Below, piece after piece: positions 34,761 to 46,109 of a stretch of 64,000 nt of DNA. Both the position numbers and the translations under genes were made by a program. The stretch is from Anastrepha obliqua (taxonomy: Eukaryota > Arthropoda > Insecta > Diptera > Tephritidae): positions 116,143,792 to 116,207,791 of the forward strand of contig NC_072892.1 in NCBI RefSeq assembly GCF_027943255.1, written 5' to 3'. Below the pieces are notes generated by a model. The model did not search any database, was not told where the DNA came from, and was given only the letters and a program-made list of their open reading frames with translations. Position 1 is the first letter of the stretch, and each line of letters starts with the position of its first letter.

Positions 34761-35096
34761 ATATTTTTGAACTGATGTGAAATACAACTTTGAGTGAGAA
34801 ATTTAACGACATTTTTTCAGTCAACTGCATTCGAATGCATAAAATCTTTAAATAAAATTGAAATTAAATAGCAACAGACAAAATCATTTAATTATAGTAA
34901 GTGACGGCATATAACTTTCACGAATATACACCTCATTAAATGACTCTATTTATAAAATTTTCGAAAAAGTGTACCTTAATACAATCGAAAAAATTACATG
35001 GCAAAGTTTCACGCACAAAAGAAATTTTAAAGTCGGAAATCAAGAAATCTTCAGTGAAGGGATTTTTGCTCGATTGACATACATTTTTTCAAAATA

Positions 35097-36388
35097 CGAG
35101 GGGTGCCTTTTATTTGGCAGGATTTGGCAACCCTGGTGTTGCAATCTGGCAACTGACAGCTATATCGCAAAGTTTGACATTTTTTGGCTTTTAAGTACTC
35201 AGAACGTTTTGAAATACCAGCGCTATTTGTGTTGTTTACAGTAACTTAAAAGATTCATCTCGGTCCAAAAATGGAATTAAATCGTGAACATTTTCGTCCG
35301 ATTATTTTTTACAACTTTCGACGTGGATTAACTCAGCAACATTGCATGGATGAACTTAATTCATTTTTTGGCGATGAAGCTCCATCAAGGACCAGTGTTT
35401 ATCAATGGTATGGTGAATTCAATCGTGATCGTAGTTCACTCCAAGACGAATTTCGTGAAGGTCGTCCAAAATCAGTTGTTGTTCCGAAAACCATTGATGC
35501 TGTGCGCGAACTGATATTGCAAGATCGTAATGTGACTTATCGTGAGATTGAGACAATCTTAGGCATTAGTGGGACCAGAATACATTCAATATTGCATAAA
35601 CATTTGACTGTCAAAAAAATTTGTTCGCGTTGGATCCCACACAATTTGCCAATCGCTCAAAAACAGGCTCGTGTCGATTGGTCGAAGGAAATGCTTAAAA
35701 AATACGATCGCGGGGCTTCGAAACACGTCTATGACATCGTGACAGGTGATGAATCATGGATTTACGCGTATGAGCCCGAAAGTAAACAGCAGTCGACTGT
35801 ATGGGTGTTTCAAGATGAGCCAAATCTAACAAAAGTTGTTCACGCACGAAGCACTTCCAAGCAAATGGTCGCCTGTTTTTTCGGAAAAACTGGACATGTC
35901 GCAACCGTACCACTAAAACAACGCAGAACAGTAAATTCTGAGTGGTACACAACCATTTCTTTGCCAGTTGTCTTCCAAGAAATTAGGAAAACCAATCGCC
36001 AAAGACGGATCACTCTTCACCAGGACAATGCGAGTTCTCACACATCGGCTCAAACAACTGCATTTTTGAGCACCCAAAACATCGAATTAATGGGTCATCC
36101 GCCGTATAGTCCTGACTTGGCACCGAATGACTTCTTTTTATTCCCGTACGTAAAAAACAAACTGAGAGGTCAACGTTTTTCAACACCTGAAGAAGCAGTT
36201 GCGGCATTCAGAATGCATGTTTTGGAGGTACCTCATTCAGAGTGGCAAAAGTGCTTCGACAATTGGTTCAAACGCATGCAAAAGTATATGAATCTTCATG
36301 GAGAATATTTTGAAAAACAATAAAGTGATTTTCGATGATTAAAATTTGTTTTTGTTCTCTAATCCCGAAATATAAAAGGCAACCCTCG
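35097..36388 (+). mobile_element. Intact mariner element with TA target duplication
   Basis: 1292 bp, with inverted ends CGAGGGGTGCCTTTTAT and CGAGGGTTGCCTTTTATAT (right end reverse complemented), each beside TA. It lies in the upstream DNA of APN gene 2; the matching DNA in copy A (about 15230-15240) has no insertion. Confidence 0.95.
35271..36323 (+). CDS. Mariner transposase (DD34D), intact reading frame
   Basis: 350 residues from MELNREHFRPIIFYNFRRGL to HGEYFEKQ, the normal length for the family. The N-terminal half has two helix-turn-helix regions (around residues 10-55 and 75-115) and the linker WIPHNL. The catalytic Asp residues are in TGDESWIY, LHQDNASSHT and YSPDLAPNDFFLFP, with 34 residues between the second and third. 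The usual WVPHEL motif reads WIPHNL here, and the flanking motif WVFQDEPNLTKVV is close to the family form. No stop or frameshift is present. The enzyme cuts and joins the element at TA dinucleotides and acts in the nucleus. Host gene sets often mislabel such frames as SETMAR. Confidence 0.95.
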   Translation: MELNREHFRPIIFYNFRRGLTQQHCMDELNSFFGDEAPSRTSVYQWYGEFNRDRSSLQDEFREGRPKSVVVPKTIDAVRELILQDRNVTYREIETILGISGTRIHSILHKHLTVKKICSRWIPHNLPIAQKQARVDWSKEMLKKYDRGASKHVYDIVTGDESWIYAYEPESKQQSTVWVFQDEPNLTKVVHARSTSKQMVACFFGKTGHVATVPLKQRRTVNSEWYTTISLPVVFQEIRKTNRQRRITLHQDNASSHTSAQTTAFLSTQNIELMGHPPYSPDLAPNDFFLFPYVKNKLRGQRFSTPEEAVAAFRMHVLEVPHSEWQKCFDNWFKRMQKYMNLHGEYFEKQ

Positions 36389-37862
36389 TATACATATATT
36401 CAAATTTGCTTCTTCCCTGACGCTACGTAAGTTATTTTTTTATATTAAATAGTTTCATTGGTATTTACACTTTTCGAGCACTTTTTATGTTTTCTTCTAA
36501 CACGATGATTCCATTTATTGTTTAATGGAGTTGAAATTTGAACTTTATATTCATAACAATGATACTTTCGCCTCGACACTGGGTATTCATTTGTTATTAA
36601 TAATTTTGGAGCAATTTTTTTTTACTTTTTCCAAAAATTTGTTTTCAGAAAGTTTGCAAAAATTAGCATAAAATATTGGACACGTTTTCGAGACTAATTT
36701 ATTTTATTGCGGGGAAATGAAATCCATTATATTCGCGTAAAATTTTTTCACAAATATTTTAAACTGTATTATGATCGATCTTTAGCTCCTGGGCGATGCT
36801 ACGAATACTAACATGTCGGTTAACCTCGATTATTTCTGTGATTTTAGCGACATTAGCGACATTTTTTTTAACATCAAAAATGCCTGAACGGAGTCGACGA
36901 AATCAAAATTGTAGGTAATTAGATGTTACAGTATAGGCACCATAAACACTATTCACAATTTCAGCCTGGTTTGCATTTTCGTCTTTATCAACAAACAAAA
37001 AAAAAAGAGAAAAAAAGAACCCCCTTACACTGATCTCTTTCTCATATTCAAGGGGGCATCTTGTTTTTTCCACCAATAATCTATAACAGCAACTGAATGG
37101 CTTTTTGTGTGGCAATTTTTATGGTGGTAACGCAGCCGCAGGATTACGTATGCCTATCGAGACGAGATCGAGGTAAGAAAAAAAATTATATATTTTATAT
37201 TTCACTTTATTTCATTGGTGACATAATCACCCAAATAATAACAGACATGTCCAATAGATGCATTATTACACTTATTTTCATTTCACTCTTCATATTAATA
37301 ATTTATTTCAGACGAAGAAAATTCTCATTTCAATACACTTTTTTAAGCTTTTCTTAATTTCGCTAAGCTTTTGAATGAATACCCAATTTTTATGTTTGCA
37401 TATGCTTTTTTCAAAACACAAATCCTACACAATTTTGATTTCATTATTTGAAGTCTTTTATGTTTTGCTATGCGCCAATATCCTTGAAGTGCTAACCTTT
37501 TGGGCTGTGTACTCGTATACTCGTATTTCCACCGATCGGACTGCTGACAGCAGTTTGAGGTGGTTAAGTCTTAAACTGATGTTGATATGTGTCAGCATAG
37601 ACATTTATAGTTAGGCAACTTAATGGCTTATCTACTGTTTAAAACAAATTTTATTGCAAATGATAAGGACAATTATCTCTATTGCTGACAAGAATATGTT
37701 GTTGTGCATTATAAAAACGCAAGCAATTATAGCCACTCGATATCGCCCTGGGTATAGCGTTGACTTCATATTATATTTTTGTTAACTGATTGCTTGCGAA
37801 AAATTCTTCTACTGGGTTTTATTGCATATTATATCAACAGTGCACCGTTAGTAAATACAAAG
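36389..37862. repeat. Duplicated upstream block, copy B, second part
   Basis: Continues the match to 15240-16490. It includes the shared mariner relic at 36720-36900 (minus strand) and the strongly preserved stretch 37325-37862. No gene seen. Confidence 0.8.
37620..37790 (+). promoter_or_regulatory. Candidate promoter or enhancer: GATA motifs plus TATA box, copy B
   Basis: Counterpart of 16270-16400 with the same GATA cores and TATAAAAA at 37710-37717. A stretch of about 180 bp around it is almost identical in the two copies. Confidence 0.35.
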
Positions 37863-38224
37863 TATGTATGTATGTGTGTAATTTATATTAGAAAAACGCC
37901 ATGTATGCCCAACTATAAATTCTTTGTTAGTATAATATTTCTTGAATGGTGATATAGCTCGGAATAACATTTTTGTAAACTATTAGAATATAGCAAAACC
38001 TCAAATTTATGACACTGCTCTTATATACTCGTATATTAATAGATCATACATAAATATTTGACCACTAAGAGGCCTATTCAGTGGTAGAGAACCGAAATTA
38101 TAAGCCTAGAATTTTAACTAAAATTAACCATAATTTTTTCGCATTTCTCGAGCCGAGCGTCTCTTAGCATGTAGATTTTTATACTTATATATTTTTCTAT
38201 GTAGGCGAATATTCTAAATTTGAA

Positions 38225-38850
38225 CTACGGGGTGGGCCATATAGCGTTTGCTTTTTGAACCACCTATTTTTTTGAGAATGGTAACACAAGTGACATGTCA
38301 AATGTGTTCATAATTTACTTAAAGGCTTGACATTTACGAAATGGGACGCTATACGCTTCAACAAAATTGGGAAATACTGAAAACCTATTTCCAAAGTGTT
38401 GAGTCGTTTTTTTCTTTTCTGATTTTCACATCTGTGGCTATGTCAATAAGCAAAATTGTCGGTTTTGGGGCTCAGAAAATCCACACGTTACTGTAGAGCA
38501 GCAAATGCATCCACAACGAGTCACTGTTTGGTGCGGTTTTTGGTCTGGCGGCATCATCGGGCCATTTTTTTTCGAAAATGAGCGAGGAGCCGCGATTACA
38601 GTAAATGGCGAGCGTTACCGTGACATGCTCAACGAGTTTTGTTTCCAAAAATTGAAGAGGATGACATGGACGACATTTGGTTTCAACAGGACGGTGCAAC
38701 TTGTCACACTGCCAAAGTTACACTCGAACTTTTGGCTACCGGTTTTGAAAACCGAATTATTATTGCTGATTATTCGAACGCTCCCAGTGTGCTCCCAACA
38801 GCGTTGTTTCCGTTTTTCGAGAGAGGGTTCTACTGCTCAATTCCCTACTG
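38225..38850 (+). pseudogene. Tc1/mariner transposase relic
   Basis: It begins near GGGGTGGGCCATATAGCGTT. The plus strand has MGRYTLQQNWEILKTYFQ (38341), then after a deletion HPQRVTVWCGFWSGGIIGPF, and in another frame IWFQQDGATCHTAKVTLELL. First Asp region lost, frames broken. Confidence 0.75.
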
Positions 38851-38852
38851 AG

Positions 38853-39037
38853 TTACACTTGTTGGCGAGAGTTATCCTTCGTTTAATCTCTAGACTGACG
38901 CCGTTCAGACTGTTTACACTCGTTCCTAAATAAACAAAGTCCTTCACCACTTCCAATTCGTGGCGTGTTGTCCCAGACGCGAGGACGCTTTGTATGTTGA
39001 CACCAGGTACTTTTTTATTTGTAAAGATTTCGTACAT
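38853..39037 (-). pseudogene. RTE-clade LINE scrap (RT thumb region)
   Basis: Minus-strand ELEVVKDFVYLGTSVN and SLEIKRRITLANKC match the region of the larger RTE copy at about 60180-60280. It is cut at both ends and borders the mariner relic. Confidence 0.75.
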
Positions 39038-39433
39038 AAATTATCTTAATCTACATAAACAAGATTAATAAATTTAAACAAGAATATAGGATACAATGTC
39101 CTAAGTTGAGCTCTTAGCATCTGTGACTAATATGTTATATACATATGTACGTTTGTGATAATAATTATTACGAAGAGAGTTTGCATATTAATCATTAGTA
39201 AATACAAGCGTAGATTATTTTAGAAGTATGATGAAAAAAATAAAAAAAAACATTATACAAATAACAAGATTATGGGGTATAAGTTAAAAACAGACGATAC
39301 AAATTAAAAATCATAGCATTAAAAATTTTTTGACATTTAATGTCTTCTCATGCTTTAAAATTTTTGAAAGTTATACTCATATCGAATCTAAGTTCATTTC
39401 CGTCAGGTTTAGAGCTGTGCGGTATCTATAGTA

Positions 39434-39819
39434 AAGGTTGGTTAAGTTTTAAGGACCGGTGTTGATTTTGAATAAAATACAATATTTTTAGAAAACTATT
39501 GTCATTTCTCTTTATTATGATAATATTGGTATGGCTCAATTACGTATGGAACATAATATTATATTGGCCAAATGGCCGCCGCAGCCTCGGCAGCACACCT
39601 CCATCCGATGGTCCAAATTTTCGATGACGCTGAGGCATAATTGAGGTTTTATGCCGTTAATGTGCCGAATTATCTCATCCTTTAGCTCTTGAATTGTTGC
39701 TGGCTTATCGACGTACACCTTTTCTTTCAAATAACCCCAAAGAAAGAAGTCCAACGGTGTCCTTGACTTTAGGTGTGGTTCACATTCAACATCGGCCCTT
39801 GAAATTTAACCACCCTTTT
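39434..39819 (-). mobile_element. Miniature Tc1/mariner element, family A copy 2
   Basis: Same structure as 4528-4910, with ends AAGGTTGGTTAAGTTTTAAG and the reverse complement of CCCTTGAAATTTAACCACCC, and the same C-terminal transposase fragment (DFFLWGYLKEKVYVDKPATI). The two copies are very similar over their whole length, so they derive from one deleted parent. Confidence 0.85.
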
Positions 39820-39849
39820 TAATATCGGTAGAACCCCATTATTTTGCAC

Positions 39850-40430
39850 CAATTTGGTTTTGTGAAGATAGATAAAGGCCTCAGGCGGAATAAATCATAT
39901 TATAGTTCCAGAGAGTTTTTTATGTACTCTTCGTTAGTGTAGAATGGCTCATTTATAAGATTGTTCATATTGCAGTTCAGGCATCTTTGTATGTGCTTCT
40001 ACTATGACTATTAGACTGTGGAAAATTACTTATGCCAGTTCCAGTTTATGTGTAAGATGAGACAGTGAATTGCTTAAGTGGTAGAATGGTTGTATTAAAA
40101 ACCAAACTTTTTTTCGCTTACGAGTTTATTTTCTACACAAAACTTGATTATATTATTATTTATGAGAGCTTCATATTTCTTGCTGATATTAGTGAGATGG
40201 CTTATGGGGCATGAGTTATTTATAACAGTAGGATCTTTGTCTCTTTTGGGTATAACGATGATTTTCGCCTTTTTCCAATTTATTCAACAAATTATTCAAC
40301 AATGAGCAATATTCTAACATCATTGTAAATGGTAAATTTTTTAGAAGGTATGTTATCCAGGCCAGATGATAGTTAGCAGGTATTTTCTCTTACTCTCTTT
40401 CACCGTAAAACCCTCTTTCTCTGCTTCCTT
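39850..40430 (-). pseudogene. Jockey-like LINE reverse transcriptase relic
   Basis: Minus strand: SGLDNIPSKKF near 40365, NWKKAKIIVIPKRDKDPTV near 40270, KFCVENKLVSEKKFGF near 40130 and NHSTT near 40085. These are the fingers and palm motifs of a non-LTR reverse transcriptase distinct from the LOA and RTE copies here. Stops and frameshifts are present. The exact clade is uncertain. Confidence 0.6.
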
Positions 40431-40689
40431 TTCCAGACTGGAGTATGTTGAACCTATGGCGCGGTGGTTCAGGCTGACAATATCAATGTAGTCAGCAGAA
40501 GATCGTTTTGTAGTAAATAGTGCCAAAGTGGTTTAACTCAGCAGCACGCTGCCAAATCCCATTGCTCAACCATAAATGGTTTCGAAACTATACAATAATA
40601 AGGTATTGATTTGTATGGGAACTGTCACGCCTCTTTCACCTATACCTAAACCTTTAATTTACCACTTTTCTGAATAGTTAAGGTATTAC

Positions 40690-41240
40690 ACTCCTGCAAA
40701 GGGGAGATCAAATCTCTTGGGTGTGCAGGTAACACTTCTCTAATCTGGGTTCCAGGGCATAGGAACAAAGAGGGAAATGAAATTGCTGATGAGCTTGCCA
40801 GGTAGGGAACTAAACTAACTAACAGTTGTTAAAGGGGAACTGAACAAATTATTTTTCAGGAAAGCGCAGAATAGATGGAGCTCCATTTCTTCATGTGGTT
40901 TTTTGAAAACCTTTTGGCACCAGTACAATATACGAAGTACTCAGAAAGCCCATTGGATTCCTAGCCATTCAATTTGCAAACTCGTAGCTGTGTTTACCGG
41001 TCACTGGACGATCGGCACACACGCGGAAAAGATAGGGTTACTATTTAACCCCCATTACAGAAGCTGTGAGGATCTTTTAGAGAAGGAGACTGTTGAGAAT
41101 TTTCTCTGCAAATGTCCGGATTTGGCAGCTAGACGATTAAGATCATTGTGTGCTCCTTTCCTCGACAGTCTGGGGCAATGCGCCAACCTAAATCCCATCA
41201 ATCTTCTCCATTATATCAACAGCTCTGGCTGGTTGTAGAT
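40690..41240 (+). pseudogene. LOA-clade LINE scrap (RNase H end and C-terminus)
   Basis: It starts with IWVPGHRNKEGNEIADELAR near 40745 (RNase H C-terminal motif). An open stretch at 40903-41238 then contains LVAVFTGHWTIGTHAEKIGL and the C-terminal cysteine region (YRSCEDLLEKETVENFLCKC). 5'-truncated. Confidence 0.8.
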
Positions 41241-41299
41241 ATCTGATTGTTGGAACTCTCATAATGGTTTCAAAACGGCGCTTTAGTGACGACGACGTT

Positions 41300-41722
41300 C
41301 GACGTTCATTGAAAAGTGTTCATGGCGCGTTCAGGCCAAGTTATGGTATTCAGCGATGGGGTCAATTTTCGGCTTAATGGCTACGTCAATAAGCAAAATT
41401 GCCGTATTTGGGCTGAAAGCAACCCGAAGTCATTCAAGAACCAACAAACAGCCATTGCATCCGTTAAAAACAACCGTTCGGTGCGGTTTATGGGCTGGAG
41501 GAAGCACTGGTCCATATTTCTTAAATATGGCGCCAATGCAGCAGTGAATGGCGAACGCATCCCCTCATGATAGATTCTCCTCCAGCGAGGCACTCAAACT
41601 GGTGTGTTCGGACAGCTAAATTACAGCGCAATTGTGTCGAACACTTGAAAATTAAAAATAAATGTGATGAATGGTTCAACTCTAAATTGAACACCTTTTA
41701 ATCGCTAAGAGCACGGCTATTT
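41300..41722 (+). pseudogene. Tc1/mariner family C relic
   Basis: Plus strand: LNGYVNKQNCRIWAESNPKS near 41370 and VRCGLWAGGSTGPYFLN near 41475, followed by a C-terminal scrap. The right end (CTCTAAATTGAACACCTTTT) resembles the terminal repeat of the elements at 46110 and 51854. Internally deleted. Confidence 0.65.
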
Positions 41723-42312
41723 TGAATAAAAATGTTGTAACCTTAAAGAATCTAAATTTTTTCTGGTTTAATTTTTAAACATCTAGGCTCGTCTTTTGAA
41801 ATACTCATTACAACTACTTATACAGATTTTACTATTCATTAAAATTATAAAAAATAAATTATATTGTACGAGTACTGCAAAACCTGCAAAGTATTCCCTT
41901 TTATTTTTTGTACTAGAGTGTATGTAGTTAAAACTGTCTAAGTGTTTTTGGAGGACATGAATTGCAAGCTTTTTATCATTTCTTCTTTCTAATACGCAAA
42001 TCAAAAAAGTTATCGCTTCATCATTAAAGGCATTTCATCAGATATTGTTACCGTTCCAGCCGCTGCGGTATACAATAGGTGGTGATATATCATCGTGACT
42101 TTTGCTCATGAATTGTATCTATCGAGAGGGCACTTTAGTGCTCAATTATCTACTCAGTCGGATGTTGCATTTTTTTTGGAAAGGGTGATTCATTGTTGGA
42201 TCATAAGAAATAATTCGTTCGGTTATCATTTAGCAGCTTACAAATATTCTTAATTTCTTTATTCAATTTGATTATACTCGTATTACATTTTATGCCACTT
42301 ATGGCACTATGG
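41723..42312. other. Unassigned AT-rich spacer
   Basis: No convincing coding sequence or repeat. A short stretch near 42060-42200 ends AAAGGGTGATTCATTG, possibly a mariner terminal repeat scrap. Confidence 0.35.
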
Positions 42313-42574
42313 GCGGCCGCCGTAGCCGAATGGGTTGGTGCTTGACTACCATTCGGAATTCAGACAGAGAACGTAGGATCGAATCTCGAAGAAAGACCAA
42401 AATAAAGAAAAAGGGGTTTCTAATAGCGGTCGCCGCTCGGCAGGCAATGCCGGAGTCGGCTTACAACTGTAGGTCCCTCCATTTGTGGAACAACATCAAG
42501 ACGCGCATCACAAATAGGAGGAGGAGGTCGACCAAACACCTAAAAAGGGTGTACGCGCCAATTATATATATATA
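42313..42574 (+). mobile_element. tRNA-derived SINE copy 4
   Basis: Complete: head GCGGCCGCCGTAGCCGAATG, B-box region AGGATCGAATCTCG, TAATAGCGGTCGCCGCTCGG, GTGGAACAACATCAAGACGC and end GGTGTACGCGCCAATT plus (AT)n tail. A small internal deletion is present relative to copy 5. Confidence 0.9.
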
Positions 42575-42656
42575 ACTTACAGTATTAGCTAAAACTGAAA
42601 TCCAAATTACTGCATCATTTAACAAACTACAAGCGCACTCGCATCTTGGCATTCAC

Positions 42657-43190
42657 GTTAGGTTAGGGTTAAGTTAGAATGGTTGCCCAGACAGTGAGCA
42701 CATTTGAACGAATAAATTAAATTCAGCCTTTATGATATCAGTTTTGTGGATTACGTACGATGACTGAGGTTCGGTTGTGTTAATCGCTTTAAGCTGCTGA
42801 TGAAGTTCATCAGTTTTTTGATATCAAGGCCTGCTATAACAGACAGACGGGACAAATAAGTGAAAACCAAGATGCTTAAATCTTAGCCTGGCGAGAGCAG
42901 GCAGCTAAGGTGAAGGTGCTGAGATGATTCCTGCTCATCCTCCCTACAGCTGACGTAAAATGGTCTCGAAGTAATTCCAAGTCTCGCAGTATGCATACCA
43001 CGCGGATAGTGTCCTGCGAGGACCCAAGAAATTTGAGAGCTGGGATTTGGTCATCACTCAGATGATACGCTCTTGGTCATGGGATTTCGCGACCTTACAA
43101 GTTTGTGTACTTATCCAGAGCTCGCGAAGCCCATAGTTCCATGAGTAGCGCGCAGGTGGTCAGTAACATCTCCATCCTCTCTTTTCGTGG
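42657..43190 (-). repeat. Probable 3' end of an unidentified LINE
   Basis: On the minus strand the stretch ends in CTAACCCTAACCTAACG-type sequence (plus-strand GTTAGGTTAGGGTTAAG at about 42657), the same kind of 3' end as the LOA copies. The body is relatively GC-rich but shows no recognisable domain. Confidence 0.35.
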
Positions 43191-43239
43191 GAAACTACCT
43201 CACATGTCTCTTGTCTAGAATTAGTAGAAGAGTTCGTTG

Positions 43240-43560
43240 AGTTCCTTAAAACGGAATAGAGAATCTCGCTTTTTTAAACCAAGTGCTACTTCGGACAAGA
43301 TAGGCAATAGATAACAAGTAAAATTCTCGCCTGAAAAAAAACCGCATATTACAAGTCCTTCACCATGCCCGCCCTATTGTATGACAGAGGAACGCTCGAG
43401 AGAATGCATATGCATAATGCAGCTTCGGTGGTTGTGATATTCATACGAATTGAGAGAACTGCCACGGCCATAATTCGATGTGGTATACGCTGAAGGCGTA
43501 GAAGAAAGTAGAGAACAACTTCACGTTCTGTTCCTTCGTTCTCGGTCTTATCTTCTTCTG
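43240..43560 (+). pseudogene. RTE-clade LINE scrap
   Basis: Plus strand resembles the segment of the RTE LINE from SLANKCYFGL through the MPVLTYGAE region at about 60260-60380, in badly decayed form (AAACCAAGTGCTACTTCGGA, CACCATGCCCGCCCTA). Confidence 0.55.
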
Positions 43561-44600
43561 TCGTAAAATAATTCTCTCTTGTGACGAAGCTTTTTCCTTA
43601 AACACAACACAGAATTCGCGTTCTTTTGCATAACAGATGTGATAAACATGTCAGAGGCGGTCATGCAGAGGTGGTCTCTTCAAAGATCAGTTAGAAAAAA
43701 CTTCCCCTTTGGGATTGTACCCGCAAATAAAATCATATCATACATATTTTTAGATTGAAGAGGAGCACCTGTATATTTTTCTGATTAATTTATTATGTAC
43801 TAGTATTTATAATCTACCCTTGTTATCATGCTATAGTTCATATCTTACGCAGATTTTGATTTCAAGAAATTAAGTATAAATTTAATAATCAATTCGTGTG
43901 CAATGAGATATAATTCATTACGTCAATTGATTTGTTGATCGATTGTGTTATCACTCACGTCGAGTGGAATATCGATATCTTCGATGTGCTTATATATCTT
44001 TGTACATACGAGTATACATATGCATATTTATACTGTTTATACACTAAGCGACAACCGAAAGTAAAAATATGTACCTATCAATGGGTTCAATACCCATTTG
44101 CCTCGTAGAATTTGACCGCATTAGGCTTAATGTGTAAATATTGACAACGAATCGACTACGCTTAATGTCTCTTGGCCGAATCGAATACTTGTAAGATAAA
44201 TTGTTCTGAGAGTCGGACAGATGCATACATATATATATATATACTTATATAATATGTATATGCAAGTAATTCTCAATTCATACTGGAAATTTTTAACATA
44301 GAATTACTAATTCCAGAGAAGAACTGTATGAAGCCTTTTATGTATTATATTGTAGTATTTATGTAAAATTTTATAATCTATCATAAAAGTACTTTTTACA
44401 GAAAGTATAACTAAACACTTTTTAAATAAAATTTAGTTTGTTTAAAATTAATTAACGCTTTCATTGAGGTGCCTTTAGTGAGATGTGAGTGCTAATTCAT
44501 AATTTGAATTCCTACCATATACAGTTTTTTTATGAAACATATGTAGACCAAGTGGTTCGTTTGAATTTCGCATTTATTGCTCTTAAAGTCCTCTGTAGTA
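43561..44600. other. AT-rich spacer with microsatellite
   Basis: No gene recognised. A short (AT)n run lies at 44226-44242. Confidence 0.4.
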
Positions 44601-45500
44601 CAGGGTGTCCATTGGCAGATCTAGGATCTAAAAGCTAAATTAAAACAGAGTTACCAATGATAACATTATATTTCTATAACTATTATTTAAATTAATAAAT
44701 ACAATTGTTAGCCAAAAATATAATTATTTCCTCTAAATGTTTATCGTTACGACGGATACACTCTTAGAATCTGGCATCCGTACTCCGTACCACTCGCTGG
44801 AGAAGTGATATCGGGATGGCTCACGAACGATATTTTCTTTTAGTGCTGAGAAGGTCGCTGGGTTTGATAAACTTTATGTTTGGGGTACCCTCTCAGAAAA
44901 AAGTTCATCAGGGTTAGATCGGGCAACCTCTTAGACGGATACACTCTTAGAATCTGGCATCCGTACTCCGTACCACTCGCTGCAGAAGTGATATCGGGAT
45001 GACTCTCGAACGATATTTTCTTTTAGTGCTGAGAAGGTCGCTGGGTTTGATAAACTTTATGTTTGAGGTACCCTCTCAGAAAAAAGTTCATCAGGGTTAG
45101 ATCGGGCAACCTGGGTGGTCAATATATAGTATGTGTCCGAGTGGTTTATCAGTTGTCAGAAGTCACCCAGTATCGCTATGGTCTCTCTGGCCGCGTATGG
45201 CGTGGCGCTATCTTCCTGAAACCATGCTTGTGTACTGAAGGAATCGTTGAGTATGCGCCATTAAGAGTCAACGTCCTTAGAAATTGCTTGTCCTTGACGA
45301 TTTTCAAAAAAATATGGTCCAAATATTCGACTGCTTGGGAATGCACACCAAACCATCTCTTTGGGGCTGTGAAGTGCCGGTTAATGTTTTAATATTGGGT
45401 TCTGTCCTTTACGTGACCATTAACGGTATCTTTGCTTATATACATTTCCATTTAAATGAAAATGTGCTTCATATTCCAAACGATAGTGTTTGAGGTACGA
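44601..45500 (-). pseudogene. Tc1/mariner relic with internal tandem duplication
   Basis: The left edge begins ACAGGGTGTCCATTGGCAG. Minus-strand scraps include MVWCAFPSSRIFGPYFFEN near 45345 and, near 45070, a mutated DFFLWGYLK motif followed by KVYQT-like sequence. Frames are broken throughout. Confidence 0.6.
44751..45116. repeat. 183-bp tandem duplication
   Basis: GACGGATACACTCTTAGAAT starts at 44751 and again at 44934; the two units are almost identical. It lies inside the mariner relic and duplicates its C-terminal coding part. Confidence 0.9.
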
Positions 45501-45689
45501 TTACGGTAGCGTTTACATGATTAAAGGATTTGGTAAATAAAATTATTAAATGCCATTGCCATTTAATTTTAAAGAAAAAATAATAATTAATTCATAAGAA
45601 AATTTAATTAGAGGTTAGGAAATGTGTAGAAAGCCAAATATGTTCCAAAAACTGAACGAAACTTTAACTAAAATTATTTCTGTTTGGCG

Positions 45690-45830
45690 TATAGCGGTTG
45701 CCACTCCAAATGACAAATTTCGGAGTGTATTTCTGCCATGAAAAAGGTCCTCATAAAAAATCATCTGCCGTATGGTGGCGGGCTACAACTATAGGTGCTT
45801 CCCTTTGTAGAACAAATCAAGACACACTCT
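45690..45830 (+). mobile_element. SINE fragment
   Basis: ATAGCGGTTGCCACTCC through TTCTGCCATGAAAAAGGTCC to GTAGAACAAATCAAGACAC matches the central part of the SINE family; head and tail are missing. Confidence 0.7.
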
Positions 45831-46109
45831 GCAGGTTGATATATGTAAGGGTAAATGTCAATATCTGGGATACTTTATTACACTTTGATCCTATGGAAGT
45901 ACTTGTTTTGTTTTCTCTTAGATCGAGAATTATTTTATTTACAATTCAAAGGAAAAAGATAACGTAAAAAAATGAAAGCTTTGAATTCCTCTGTTGCACA
46001 ATTTCTGCAGCTACATGGTGAAGCATACGATGTATTTACCAATTTTCATTAAAATCGAAACGATGAAGTTTTTAGGAGGGTATCTACACTTGACGTGTTT
46101 TACCGCATA
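45831..46109. other. Unassigned spacer
   Basis: No gene or repeat recognised. Confidence 0.35.

Larger units (their letters stand above)
32973..35096. other. Upstream DNA of APN gene 2 (duplicated block, copy B, first part)
   Basis: 32973-33850 matches 4161-5430 upstream of gene 1. 33850-34800 has no counterpart in copy A that I can see. It holds an ORF-like stretch near 33850-34130 and a dispersed repeat at 34500-34760. From 34815 the match resumes with 14940 onward. Confidence 0.65.

Noticed and set aside
35271..36323. Host SETMAR-like gene
   Set aside because: There is no SET domain; the frame sits between mariner terminal repeats with TA duplication.
44226..44242. CRISPR-like or satellite array
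   Set aside because: This is a plain (AT)n microsatellite; no spaced repeats occur in the window.
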